Assembly: GCA_013365325.1 (NCBI GenBank)
Contig: JABVXV010000003.1
Location: 248,001-312,000, forward strand
Reading direction: 5' to 3'
DNA length: 64,000 nt
DNA from: Dipetalonema caudispina
Lineage: Eukaryota > Nematoda > Chromadorea > Rhabditida > Onchocercidae
Below are positions 12,681 to 25,257 of the stretch, in pieces. The position numbers and the translations under genes were made by a program. A model generated the notes under the pieces. That model made no database searches and was not told where the DNA came from. It saw nothing but the letters and a program-made list of their open reading frames with translations. How positions within the stretch are numbered: the first letter of the stretch is position 1; each line of letters opens with the position of its first letter.

Positions 12681-15488
12681 GCACTGTACGTACAAATAGC
12701 TCACTTTCTTTCCCTTGTAATTGACTTTTTCATTACTCAACCATAGAAACAGTCTTTTTTTGTACTACGTTGAAACGCTTGTCATGGCAGCAGGTAAAGT
12801 GCAACAAAGTTGTCATGTTTAGGCTGATCAGTGAACTACGATAACTGATTTGCCCGAGATTGTGGTAAGTAGTGGCACTTGATAATATCAGGATAATGGA
12901 ATTCGTTAAGGTAGTACTACTACTTTGTGTGTAGAGGACAGGGAGGATTAAATGTTAAAATTAAATAAATGCGAAAAGGAAGATTTCAACTGTTCTGCAA
13001 ATGACATACTAACTCTCCGATTGATATTTACATCACACAATGCAGCGGTTGTTGTCGGCCCGAGAGCCGAGAATTGACGACCATTGTGAAAAATCTGAAA
13101 TTATAAGCAAAATTATGGCTCATTGACGCTTATTTATTAAAATACGTCTACGACTCGTACTTTCTAGGGAGAATATGGAAATTCCGGGAATACTTGATGC
13201 TTATCGACCGCAGACAATCTTTCAAGAATTATAAATGAAATTAACAGAATGGCATGCTTCCCAATGCACTCCTTTTTTTTACTTACTTCTTATGCATTCT
13301 AGAAACGTCATCTCGCCTCTGGTAAGGTAGTAGTAAGGGAAGAAGGTTATTTGGAACAAAACAAATTTTCATTTAATATTGAGATAAGAATTTATGAAAA
13401 GGAAAACAATTCTATTTAAATAGGGAAAAGACAAAAAAGAAATGAAAGTTGAATAAAACGGGAATGAGTATTTTTGAAGATTGTTTTGCTGATAAGTGGA
13501 ACAAACCAATGTTCTTAATTAGTTGAATTTTTGCTAGAAATTGAATGGAAAGATGTATGGATAAAAGAGGAAAGAATGAGACAGACATACATGGAATGCT
13601 TGAAAAGACAAATTAAAATAAAAGCAAAGTATTTCAATAAAATTCTAAATAGTAACAAATCAAGGATGAGAGACAGCGATGAAAGGCAGCAATGGTTGTT
13701 TGTGACATCAAAAGTATGAATGTACCAAACCTGTTTTATAGTTTATTAATGGATGCGCTTTCAAGCGGAAATTGTCAGTAATATTTATTTGCAGATGACA
13801 TCTCCCATCACCTCTTTTAGTATCTATGTAAAACATATCGTGTCACCAAGTGAGAAAATAATTCATCTAATTTTTTATATAGTAGGAGCATCTTTTTCCT
13901 GCTCACTTATCTTTCTGCTCTTCTTGAATTTCAGAGTCATTAGGCCGTATAGAGCAGAGGTAATTCAAAAGTAGACAAGTTTTTCAAATTGGACCAGAGG
14001 TATGAGCAATTGGAGCCTGAAAATTAGGAAGTAGATATGCTATTTAAATTTTGAACAGAATACTGGCTCACACGGTGATCAAAGATTCTACCACTGAACT
14101 GCTGAGTCAGCCAGATATGAAACCTTAGCTTCTTATGTTATTCGAGCGTTCTATCGCAATACTAAACCACTAAGGCTTCGTAATATATTTCTAACGTTTT
14201 GATAACTTCCTGTCTTAGTCCAAAATTAATTGAATTTAATTTTAGTTCATCTTTTGACGATGTAACGGGTCAGTAAGAGGAATTAAATTTATCAGTTACT
14301 GGAATTACGAGATTTAAAACTTGAATTGCTGATAGAAGGAGTGACTTATAGGAGGGATACATGAAATCTGGCTAAACCTACGGCTGCAGTTTATATGTAC
14401 ATGTCTCAAAATATCGGCAAAACTGGATTTCAACACGAACTAGTCAACTTTTTCATAGCTTTCCTCGTAATGAATAATTTTGAACGTTTCTTCTGAATAA
14501 AAATTTATTATGGGAATTTTTTAAGTACAAATTTTTACACTACTGGCAACTTTTAAAAGATGCCGATGATGATTTGAAATGACTCGTCACAGTGACTGAG
14601 CAAAGAGGACGAACACGGGACTATTGCCATTGTTTTTATTTTTTATTTCCTTTAAATAATAATTATTATCCACTGATTTCAGCCGAAAAGGAAAATAATC
14701 AATTTGTTGAAGAATCAGCACCATGAAATCATATTTCAACCACAACAGCAATCATTTGGGTTACAATTTTCAGTCTTCCTCAATTGTAATAATCTTAGTA
14801 ACAATCATACCACCATAAGTGAAATTACAGTTACGATTATAGTGATGAGCTGTCGCTAGCAAAATAACTACAACAACAATCAAAAAAGCCAACCGACATT
14901 TTAAATTCTAGATAATTATAGAACTAGAATTTTATTATTGCCATAGATATTTTTATCACAACAACTAATTGATACTTGAATAATGAAGAATGAAAATAGC
15001 GTAAATTTCTAAATAAAATTCATAAAAAAGACAACAAATTATATGAAAAACTAGGTACTAGTAAAACTCAGTGCAGGAAAAGCATCTAAAGAGTCTTGTC
15101 TACTTATTGAAGTTTCTAACTTATGACCGAAATTTTTTCAATTCTTGAGTTTTTCAAATCCCTAAACATTTCAGTTTCTGTATTAACGAAATTTGAGAAT
15201 TCAGGAACTCAAAAACCTATTGATAATTTACTGACTAATAAAATCAATTGATTTATTGCTTATTGTATCATCAAAATTCATGGGAAATCAGCCTTTCTAC
15301 AATCATGACCGCCGAAAGTAAAGCCTTACCATAATGGAGTGGAGTGATCGCAGTGTGATTAAATAAATACTGCTAAATTTTTTTTTTTCACCACATTCTA
15401 AAGCTATTATGTAACAAAACCTGATCAGGCATGCATGAGAATAATACGTCAAGATACAGACTGTAAAATTATCCTGTTTAAATTTTGT
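12681..15488. other. Upstream region of TULP4-like gene, gene-poor
   Basis: 2.8 kb with no convincing complete gene. Contents I can point to: an 81-nt open segment on minus (13014-13094) flanked by TTTCAG and GTTAGT that could be a 5' exon of the TULP4-like gene; two tRNA D-arm-like motifs on minus (about 14085-14099 and 14161-14176); otherwise AT-rich sequence with short chance ORFs such as 13531-13719 on plus. Confidence 0.5.
14050..14180 (-). pseudogene. Possible tRNA-derived relics (two D-arm-like motifs)
   Basis: On the minus strand GTTCAGTGGTAGAAT (14099-14085) is identical to the D-arm of common tRNA-Gly genes, followed by a degenerate anticodon region and a weak T-loop-like TTCAAAATT. 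About 76 bases upstream on the same strand, GCCTTAGTGGTTTAGT (14176-14161) again resembles a tRNA D-arm. Neither copy shows a paired acceptor stem, so they are not working tRNA genes as far as I can see. May be coincidence. Confidence 0.25.
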
Positions 15489-16440
15489 TTATCCAAAGCT
15501 GGCTGCAAATTGTTCACCTTGAATACAATAAACGTCTACACCTTCTAAAGGTAAATAACGTTCAGAAACATAGAATGGAATAAATTTTGCTGGATCCTGT
15601 AAAATATTTGTTTCCGTTAAGAGAACTCCTTCGATCATGCAAAATTCAATATGTGTTATTTCATCGTGACTTTCAAAAGTAAAATATAAAAGTAAAAATA
15701 TAATATAAACGCAAAAAAATAGCTCGAAAGTGATGAACAATTGGTGAATGTGTTATTTCAGTGAGATATTTCGCAGTTATTTTCAAATAGCGGACAACTT
15801 CAAGTATCCCTCAAATTATTTGGTAAAAAATAAGCACCGCTATAACTTACTAAAGCAGTTCCCACATTCATCTAAATTCCTTCCCTTTCCTGCAGGGTTA
15901 ATTTCAGATCATTCTGAAAACCTAAGAAAACCTTGTAATTGCCTGCCAAATCTTAAATCAGTTGTATGGAAGATTCATATCTGAAAATTTCGTACACTTT
16001 CAGCAATTTTACGAAGCTGCATATCTGAGTACTTTTATACAACGAATGTTTCCATACATTTGTTTAACACTTTTTCGTTCAACAGATATTGGACGCACAA
16101 ATATTTATTAGAAACCGAAAATGGCAAAAAAAAAAAAAAAATACCTCAAATATAATAAAACCTACCCACCTCGATAAAAGCGGTAACTGAACTAACATAT
16201 GAAATGACTCTCCCACATCAAACTTCCCTTCCACAGTGAGATCGTTTATTAGAAACCGAAAATACGGACAAAGCATTCAAATTCTTGCAACAGCAGTTCC
16301 ACGTAAACATTACTTAAGGAACAAATAATCGTATAAAAATTGTCGGTTCAACTATTATAATATATATATATATATACGTAAGAAACAAATCTTCGAGAGT
16401 ACGACGGAGAAAAAAAAGAGTCTCCTTTACTGTAGCATTT
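15489..16440 (-). CDS. Unidentified coding region (several probable exons)
   Basis: Not recognised. The most convincing exon is the terminal one: after an acceptor near 15679 the frame reads HDEITHIEFCMIEGVL, continues open through PAKFIPFYVSERYLPL and ends GEQFAASFG at the stop at about 15492. Further upstream on the same strand are protein-like stretches: 16175-16235 (DLTVEGKFDVGESFHMLVQL, then PLLSR and a GTGGGT donor), 16240-16300 in another frame (NVYVELLLQEFECFVRI) and about 16415-16442 (ALQSFQVQTEML) with a GTAAAG donor. I could not join them with consistent phases: the two middle stretches abut in different frames, which means a very short intron, a frameshift, or a wrong guess. The region sits just downstream of the SCAMP gene in the same orientation. 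Confidence 0.4.
16361..16376. repeat. (TA)n microsatellite
   Basis: Eight TA units. Similar short TA runs occur at 18591-18605 and 24294-24306. Confidence 0.9.
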
Positions 16441-16971
16441 CAGTTTGGACTTGGAAAGACTGCAAAGCACTAAATAGAGAAAAATAATGACCATTTTATG
16501 ATATTTTGGAGTATAATTTAAATCCAAAAAACACGGCTAGTTTGACCTAGATTTGAAGCACTATTTCGTCCAACTTGACTGCGATGAGCGCCAAAGGTTG
16601 AAATCACAGTTAAACAAAATTCATCCCTTACTCATAAACAGAATCGACCAAATTTTAATGCAAAACCATTAAATTCAGAAAAGAAATGAGAAGTGAAACA
16701 AATAAAATAAGCTCTCAGTCCAATCGAATAAAAAAATGAGTTAGTAACGAAAGTGTTGGGGTCTTTCGTGACTATCAACAATGTATTTTGTAAAATCACA
16801 AGATAATAAGTGCAGCATTCAATTTGCAACGTACAAGTTTAAAATTATATTCTTTCGGCTTATAACATAATGTTACTTAATGAGGAAAAAAGCAAAGATA
16901 AATTTGAAATTCTCCAAAAACGACGCAATATATATTGAAGTGGCGTATAATCCAAAAAAATCGTAAATGCA

Positions 16972-19900
16972 TTAATATCGCCCACTTTGAGTTGCGTGAT
17001 TCATTGCCTGTGTAGTAGCTACTGATGCAGCTGCTCGAGCTGCTCCTGATACAGCCTAAATTAAATACAAGTTATGAAAGAACTACCGCTTTTATTCTGT
17101 CATCAGAATTTTCCATTTCTGAAAAAATTTTTATACAGTCTCCATAACCACCAATTTTCTGTGTTACGTACGGCTTTATATGACTCATTCATGTTTGCAG
17201 CACGTAAATTATGCGTTTTCCACTGTACTATCTTGAACAACTCTTTGAAAAACTCAACAGTTAAAATCAATTCTCCTATAGGTTAATTTATCTGAGTCTA
17301 AATTACAATGCGATTCGAAGATACGTTAAAAAAAATACCATCCAAACCCATCATTATTTAGTTTGCTTCAAATTTATGAGACAACTAGTTTGTTTGCATT
17401 AAAATAAGAAGTCCCCTATTCTATGTCCACGTAACATATGTACCAAGAACGTTTTGACACCTATTGAATGTTAGCATCTGCCAAAAGGCATTTGGTGTAC
17501 ATAAACCAAGGACCTGCTGAACGTTTCGATCGGCCATAACACCATCAGAGAATTCTTTACGTGCTTTGTCCAAACTAAAACCAGCACCACGATAGAAGCG
17601 ATGTACTCTGAACAATGCAAACACCATTCCAATGAATGCAGCAGTGAATGCAATCGCCGATATAATCATTATAAGGGAAGCGAATATGCTATGACTGAAA
17701 TTATTCGCATAAAAAGATCAGAGAGAATGAAAAAGAGAAAAACAAGAGAAGTGAACATTACATCCTCATTTTATTTCAAACTTAGCTATCACAGCACATT
17801 ATTTAATAGCAAAGAATCGCACCTGAATCAATCTTTAGTTTCGCAGACATGCGAAATATCGAAAATTGTAGATGGGTACAATAATCTTTATGTAAATTTC
17901 AGAAAAAAAAACTGTCCAAAGAAATATTTCCGATTGCAACAAAACATTGGGAAAGAGAAACCAAAATATGAAAATTTACTGGAATGTGTTGATAGCATTA
18001 ATCCAACCACAAGCATATTGTGACAAACCAAGCGCTTGCACTAGTGTGAATATTGAATGGAAGAAAAGGACGAGGAAAAACAGCATGAAGTTAAATGAAC
18101 TGTCATTCCTGAAATAAGACAGAAATCTCACGATTTTCCTATTCTATCTGCAGCCACATACACAGCTATACAAATACATTATGATAAATGCGCTAATATG
18201 AATTTTTTTCTGCCTCTCTCTTTTATAAATTTTCATATATTCAAAACAGAATTTTGTTTGTCCCATTATTTCATGCTTAATTTTGCAAGGATCTGAAAGC
18301 ATGTAGAAAATAACATAGCAAACCTGAATGCTTTGTAGACGGGACGAAACCAGAACAGAAACGAACAGGAAGAGAGCAACAAAATCTGTATAATAGCAAG
18401 AATCAATATGCCAATAGACCCATTACCAAAAATAACGTAAAAAAAAGAGGCAACGACATTGACTGCCAAAGCCAATACATAGGTCAAGAAAACATAATAA
18501 ACTAAAGTAACCGTGCGTTGAAACTGTACCGGAATCTCTACTTCGATATCCTGAAATGAAATAAAAGTATCATGTTTTCTTTTTTCTATTATATATATAT
18601 ATATAGACGGAAATGTTTCACATACCATTCTGGGAAATATTTGCTTTTAAGAGTATTCGAGGGATTAGTACACTGCTAAATAAGTAAACCAAAAGAAACC
18701 TTAAGTTATTCCCCGTTTATCAAATAATTCTTTTAAATAAATTCGTGAAATCACAAAATGGTATATATCTTACATTAACTCAACGGGCAAACAATAAGAC
18801 AAATTTAACAAAATAACGAACAACTGTGTGTTGCTATAACTTTAAACAACCTTAGAATTTAAGAAAAAAGGGATATTTTCTTGCATATTCCATCTAAAAA
18901 TACCTGATAAAAACATGGTTGTAGTGGGACAAAAGATGGAAGTGGTGGCCAATTATGAGGTCGTGTGTTTCCTGTGGAAGCACTCTGACCAATTCGTTGT
19001 TGTCGTTCTAATTCTTGCTCTCTCCTACGCAATTCCTGCGCTTTTCGTTCTAGTTCCTCTTGACGTCGAAACAGCTCATCACTGCTCATTACTGGTGCCG
19101 AGACTTTTGCTGGAGCCGCTCCAGCTTCAGGCTAAAACTTAAAACATTGCTGAAACAGCAGGAAATTGAAAATAAGGTAGAACTTTGAAAAATAAACAAT
19201 CAGCAATAGAAATTAATGTAATCGTAATACATTTTTTCAACTGTCCACTATTTCCCGCAGTTTCTTTCTGCTGCAATTCCAACGTGATATTATGAAACTT
19301 AATTGTATCTTTTCTTATCTATAGGACACGCCATCAAAAACCCGATAAACAGTAACAGTTCTACAAAGCATTACTCTATGTTTACTGATGAGTAATACTC
19401 GAAATAGTTATCCTTAGATGCAATTTTTTATTACTTGGGCCTCTAGATCAAACTTGAGTAATCTGTAATCCGAATCGGAATCAATTAGAAAATAATTTTT
19501 AAGACTCTTTATTTACGTTAACGAATTCCTCCAAATAAATAGTAAAGTTGAGAATTGAGGCGGAAAGATAGAGTTGATAGAAACAAACTAAGATCGTATA
19601 TCTGAAACTGAAACATGTTATACACTGCCTTCATCTCTCTGATTGTTACTCCATTTTTAGGATTTTGTTTTGTCCCAACAAGCGTTTACGTGAACATCTG
19701 TCCAAATTGGTTCAAAGATCTACTTATATTTTAATGAGAAAACTCGACTGATCATATTCACGTTATGAAAAATTTCAAGGGTATGAAAGGAATATTAAAG
19801 CACGATCTGCGCAATCATCATAATCATTCAAGTGACTATAATATTAGTGACAAATTTTCCTAGAATTTACAATGTTGGAACAATTAAGATTTCATTCTTA

Positions 19901-21371
19901 CTGTAAGCAGTAATCCCTTTCTTCACAAATTTCACAAAGTGTTCTTGCAAGTCTCTCCAACTATTTTGTATGTTACTTAAATGTACTGATAATGTTTTTG
20001 TCGATATATTTTCAAGTGAAAAGACAAATCGACTAGCAAAAGAACTTCAATTTGCTCGAAAAAGAGGCAAAGTTAAGAAAATTTCACGGATGAAAAAGAA
20101 GTGAAAGTGCGACCAAGAGGGATGGACATAAAACTAACATACAAACTATCGATTAATCAATAACTTAGGCGCTGGGACAAGACCTGAATTAGATATAATT
20201 CGGGCACATTTTGTTCAAATCGTACTAGTGGCATAGGAAGTCAAACTGACCGTATACAACTTTGTACAAAGATTACAAGAATTTTTCTATAGTGAGCTAA
20301 AGAAAAAAGTGTTCATCTTTTTCAAAGTGTCGCTGGAAATAGTAACAAAGAAAACATAAGACAAAATAAGTGACAGGAAAATTAATACTGAAGAAAACAA
20401 CAGCGACGATTACGACAATCATACACTGCGGTAAATAGCTTTAAGCTTATAATTACTAACAATTCTTTATCATTCTATACGGGAAGGCTTATGGGAAAAC
20501 ATCAGTAATTTGGGAAAAATTATGGAACAAAAAATATAAACCAGTAACACCTGTGACTCAGTAATTTAGTCACCAGTCACATTTTGTCACATCAAATTTG
20601 TTAAGCAGTGGTCTGTGTGTTGACACAAATGACCAAAACGTCTTGCGCAAAATCTACTTACTTCCACAGCAGCAGCATTTCATTTAAACTCTTGATTTTC
20701 ATTTAGCTGTTCTAATCTGTGAATGTCCAACTATAACTAGATCAAGCCTGCTTCTAAATTAAACAGCATTTATTATATAAACAACAGCACCGAAGTTAGA
20801 CATCGAATATATTTTTACATTTTTGTGAATTTTTTTTTGTATGGGAGCGTCGAGGAGTAAACAGATACATTTCGTTTACCTGTGTGAGAGGCCTCGGAGG
20901 AGCAGACACAGCATTTCGAGCAAATGGATTAAAATCTTCGTTAGGATCTGTTGTACCCTGGCCAACAGCTTGTTGCACACTCGGGTCCTAAGTACATACT
21001 TTTAATTGTCATCATTTTACAACTGTATGAATGCGCTTGTTTAATATTAGACAAAAGCTTTCAGATCGTTATGAACCACAGCATGCTAATCCCAAACAAA
21101 AGCCAACAGTTGGCTGTTAAATGAGTCTAACAGATCGAAACACATTAAAGTAATGCATGAAACTAGTGCTTTAATTTTTATTTATGGTTCTTTTACAAAA
21201 AGAGAAACGAAGAACTAAGTACCACTTCCAAAGTTTCTACTAACCAAATATCTGAAATCATTTACAAATAAATCAACCAAATTTTTGAGGTGATTTTGTG
21301 CTTCTAAATTCGGAACTTCGTCAACATACCGCAAATGGATCCGCGAAAGGATTCGAGTTCAAACCTGCCAT
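16972..21371 (-). CDS. scm-1: Secretory carrier-associated membrane protein (SCAMP)
   Basis: Tetraspanning protein of post-Golgi and recycling membranes, working in endocytosis and exocytosis. Seven exons, all phases fit: 21330-21371, 20880-20987, 18904-19131, 18324-18550, 17980-18108, 17514-17688, 16972-17055; 993 nt, 330 aa, typical for SCAMPs. The N-terminus carries NPF motifs ([17 protein letters not shown]) that bind EH-domain proteins, then a charged coiled coil (about residues 60-100: [20 protein letters not shown]), the NWPPLPSF motif, the cytosolic E-peptide region ([16 protein letters not shown]), four hydrophobic spans, and a C-terminal tail with [10 protein letters not shown]. Exon 5 uses a GTAAAT donor after WINAINTF, which gives the conserved CGW-INA segment; an earlier GTTGGA donor would break the frame. 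A 140-codon ORF on the opposite strand over these exons is a shadow. Confidence 0.93.
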
Positions 21372-22866
21372 CAGTTAGTAACCGCTCTCACTCAACCGGC
21401 CGTGTACTATGCACTACAATACAGACCAATTATTCTGCAAAAAACGTATGAACATATACTTTATCAAGGATTTTGAATAACTAATCATTCACCACACAAA
21501 AGCAAACAATAATATAAATATACACAGAAATGCACAAACGAAAAGTTTCAGTAAAAAAAGTACCGCAAATATGCATTGATAGTTATAACCAGTGACTGTA
21601 AATCAGTCAAATAACATACCCAATAACTAAATCAATTATTTATTCGCGTTATAAAACCTTCTATTCCACTGTTTTATTATAAATTGTCTTCGCAAAACAA
21701 AATCTAACAGCCCAGAAAGCAAAAGCCTGTAGACTATCATCAATGGATCAATAAATCATAAATCAAGGTCAAAACGACATCACCCTGACCTCACCTCATC
21801 ACTTCTCCATACCAACAACGACTTCACAATAACGCGTCCACAATATGGTCCTCGTCGCGACATGCAAATGTTCGTGTCATCACGACATTTGTTGTATTGT
21901 GATAGCGCATAATTTCGATACGTTATTTGGTGAATTTAATAAAGGATTGTTAATTGTTATAATGAATAAATGAGGGTGATATCCAAAACATACATGTCCC
22001 AATTGAAGATGGAGGGAGAATTATGAATAATTGCATTTTCTCCTTTTATGAGATCCATTTATGCCATCAATTGCTTATTCTTTTACCATAAATGACTTCA
22101 ATGTTAGTCGATACCTGATCTTCTGTCTCGACCTTTCACACTCACGTATTAAGTGTTTTATTTAGAGTAGATTTTCCAGTATCTGCTATCACTGACAGGG
22201 ATCTTTATGCATCAATGCTCTATTTTAAGTAGTTATGATTTTTGTTACTGAAATCCCAACGATTAGACTTTTGACAGTTTCATTCGTTAATGAAGAATAT
22301 GCTATTTCATTCCTACCTCAATCTGACTTTAGTGATGATAATGTTGTATCATTTTCATAGGAACAATTTATAGTTAAAACATTCAATCTCGCTTTGATAT
22401 AGAAGTAACCGCACAGTGTCAAAGGTAACGTAGGACATGGTTAAATCAAATCATGAACTTTGATATCTCTTGAGATTGTAGTGAATAATTGAGATCAACA
22501 AAAACAATGTTACGTTTTATTTTCTGAGAAATAAATAATGATATTCGATATATCATCGAAAATAAGCAAACAAGATACGGTCGAAAAATGGAGGATTATA
22601 GAAATTTTTATCTAGGCTTTAAATATTTCAAGATACTCTATCATTTGTCATTAGAAAAAAAAGGTGGGTACTGTATTATTCTAAAATCTAATAGACTTTG
22701 CTGGGCTAATGAGCACAACTGAATGTATTCTACAGAACAGCATGATATAGTACATAGCTTATTATATGGAATATTATCACATAGCTGTCGAGAAATTGAA
22801 GCCCGAAACTTTGAAACTTCCAAATTTCATTTTATTGGTGTGCGAACTTGGTGTGCGAATCAAATA
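21372..22866. other. Intergenic region upstream of SCAMP and downstream of the neuropeptide gene
   Basis: 1.5 kb AT-rich sequence. Holds the SCAMP promoter/5' UTR side and the 3' UTR of the neuropeptide gene (stop at 22867). No gene, RNA or repeat recognised. Confidence 0.5.
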
Positions 22867-25257
22867 TCAGTAGAAGTAGTCTGGTGCTTCATCCAAACCT
22901 CTCTTTCCGAATTGTAGCGGTCGAAAACTCTTTTTCCCAAACTGTAGTGGTCGATGGCCATCTCGTTTACCGAACTGCAAAGTTTGTTTGTATTGCTAAT
23001 TCTCTCTTAAAATCAAAAAATTCGTTTCTCTTCTGAAGGCATAAATCATATTTCGTTAACTTTAATAGCAATGCTAAAGAAGTATCACTTATCCTCACTT
23101 TTACTTCTTTAAGAAAAGTGAATGCTTCGAAAAAAACTAAGGAATTATATTATTCCAAAGTTACACTAAATTTAACTTAGTTTAGCGTTACTCCAAACGG
23201 GAAAAACAATTTCATAAGATACTGACCTGGTTCGATGAGGGAACTTTAAACCCTAATAAATTCCATTCTCTTAATAATATTAGGCCTAAACCTGTCACTG
23301 TTCATACTTATCAGTTTCTGGAGTAATTTGTACATTTAGATTTCCAAAAAATTCGTACGATGTCTTCAAGTACACTTCACAATAAATAAAGCAGTTCCAT
23401 ATGTTTTCATGCCAAAAATTTACTTACCCAAGAAGTGTTTATAAAAATATCATCCGGTTATTTACTCTGTCAATCTATTCCTCAGAAGGAATGACATACG
23501 ACAACTGTGAAACTGTCAATCATATACAACAATTAGGGGAATGAAATTACTATCAACTAAGGTTGCTGAAAGCAATCAAAAGTGATGTATGCCAAGAACG
23601 GAGTAAATTTTCAAACGATTGAAAAAATAAACTTGCTAGACAAGATGATAAAGACTGCATGCACAATTTAAGTAATAATTCTATGTTTAAAAATTGTGTG
23701 TTGATCTTATTTTCAGTTTTCAAGCATTTTTCAACTTCCAGCTAAAAACGAAAGGAAGCTTTCTCTCGTTTTCATTTTAGATGGGAAAGCTTCCTAATTT
23801 CATTTTCCCTACCTAAGACTTTATCTTTAGTTCAAAACCATTGCAACTGTTCAAATTATATGGGAAAGCTTTGAATTCAATCTAAATCAAAGTAAATTGA
23901 GAAATAAAAGTGAATTGTTTGGTTAAGTTCACTACTCAAAAATGAAACTATGCAGAAGCTCCTTGCTACAACAAATGGGTACCACAAAGGTCTGCTTAAA
24001 TCGTAATTGCTAATTAGATGGGTGAAATCTGAGCGTGACCATTTCATGACTCTAAATTGCTGTTTTTAATTTCGTTAAACAGATATTTCCAAAGACTGTC
24101 TGGTGATGTTCGAATTTACTGAAAGACGATGAAGAGGATTTCCTGTATCGGAGGTAAGCGTCATTGCAGTATCATCCGTACCTTTGTTTTCTTCTAAACT
24201 GCACTTGAGATATGCAAGTTACAACGATGAAGCTTCACGTTCGTCTGCTGCACTATGGCGCTGAATTTAGTTTTCGAGCAGGCCTATCTGTTGTATATAT
24301 ATATATCATCCCTGATATCTTTGGCATCTCTTATGCATTCACATAGAATAATAATGGTAGTAAGTGTGTTGAAACGAAAAAAAAAGAAGTACTATACGAC
24401 TTCCGAAGATATTATAAGGTAATAATAATGTTATGACAGTTTTTAGCAATATATTTTTCGTATCTTTCTGTTAGTTTCTTCTTTTTCATCCTGAGTTTCT
24501 ATTTCAATTAATTTTATATTATTTGTAATCCATGTTTTCCCACTTGTTTTTTAACTAATGAGAGGAATGCAAAATTTCCCAATGCATTCAAAATGAAGTT
24601 TTAATCCGAGAATTTCCGGTCTAATCTGAAAGATGTCGCATGGTCGTTTGCGTTGTACACAACTTTATTTGTAAGCACATAAGGAATTTAGGAATCTATC
24701 TGGTTTTCCTTTGAGAATTAATTTAAGTGCAAATGTAAAGTTTTTTTAAAGTTAGAATTTTGATAGAAATGAATAATATTTGCGATTCTTAACGGCCAAG
24801 AAGAATTTATATCATTATTGTCTTTTTGAGTTCGAAGATGCCTTTTATACGCAATAAACGAGGTCGTATATTTGGCCAAGATTGAAACGAGAAGTTTGAG
24901 AACCAAAAAATTCATCTTGAATTTATATTTCAGTGAATCATTCCGACACAATCAAACAAAATGAAACTTTTTTTTACAATAATTCATTCAATGCATTATT
25001 TTAGTCTGAAAATTCACAAACGAAGTACTTTTTGAAACATCATTTCGAAGTGCCGAAAACGGTGCCATATGTAATGCAAATTTGGATTACATTTAAAAAA
25101 AAAAAAAAAAACACTATCCATTAAAGAGAGAATTAACCTGTAATGGTCGGTAGTCTCTATCTTGCCTGTCGAATCGATCAGATTGTAAATTACAGTTCGC
25201 AGCAGTACTGATAAAACCAAGAATGAAGAGTATTGAAGTAATCCAACAGCGGAGCAT
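22867..25257 (-). CDS. nlp-12: NLP-12-like (CCK-type) neuropeptide precursor
   Basis: Secreted precursor of RPLQF-amide peptides; in C. elegans NLP-12 (DYRPLQFamide, DGYRPLQFamide) is released by the DVA interneuron and acts on CKR receptors at the motor circuit. Two exons: 25138-25257 (40 codons) and 22867-22974 (35 codons plus TGA); 75 aa, phase-0 junction, CAG|GTTAAT donor and TTTGCAG acceptor. Exon 1 gives a signal peptide (MLRCWITSILFILGFISTAA) and ends with RQDRDYRPLQ; exon 2 opens with FGKR, so the intron falls between Gln and Phe of the first peptide. The second exon continues DGHRPLQFGKK, SFRPLQFGKR and a short acidic tail ending DYFY. Each copy has the Gly amide donor and dibasic site. 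The intron is 2163 bp and starts 27 bp from a 17-A run. Upstream in-frame ATGs exist, but MLRCW begins the hydrophobic signal. Identity strong because DYRPLQF is exactly the C. elegans peptide. Confidence 0.9.
25095..25111. repeat. Poly(A) run in neuropeptide-gene intron
   Basis: 17 consecutive A on plus (T on the coding strand), 27 bases past the exon 1 donor. A 25-T run of the same kind is at 59514-59538. Confidence 0.9.

Noticed and set aside
17601..18023. 140-codon plus-strand ORF, the longest in the window
   Set aside because: It runs antisense over SCAMP exons 5 and 6, which have conserved sequence and matching splice phases; composition looks random.
18915..19142. Plus-strand ORF over the SCAMP N-terminal exon
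   Set aside because: Mirror of the conserved coiled-coil exon on minus.
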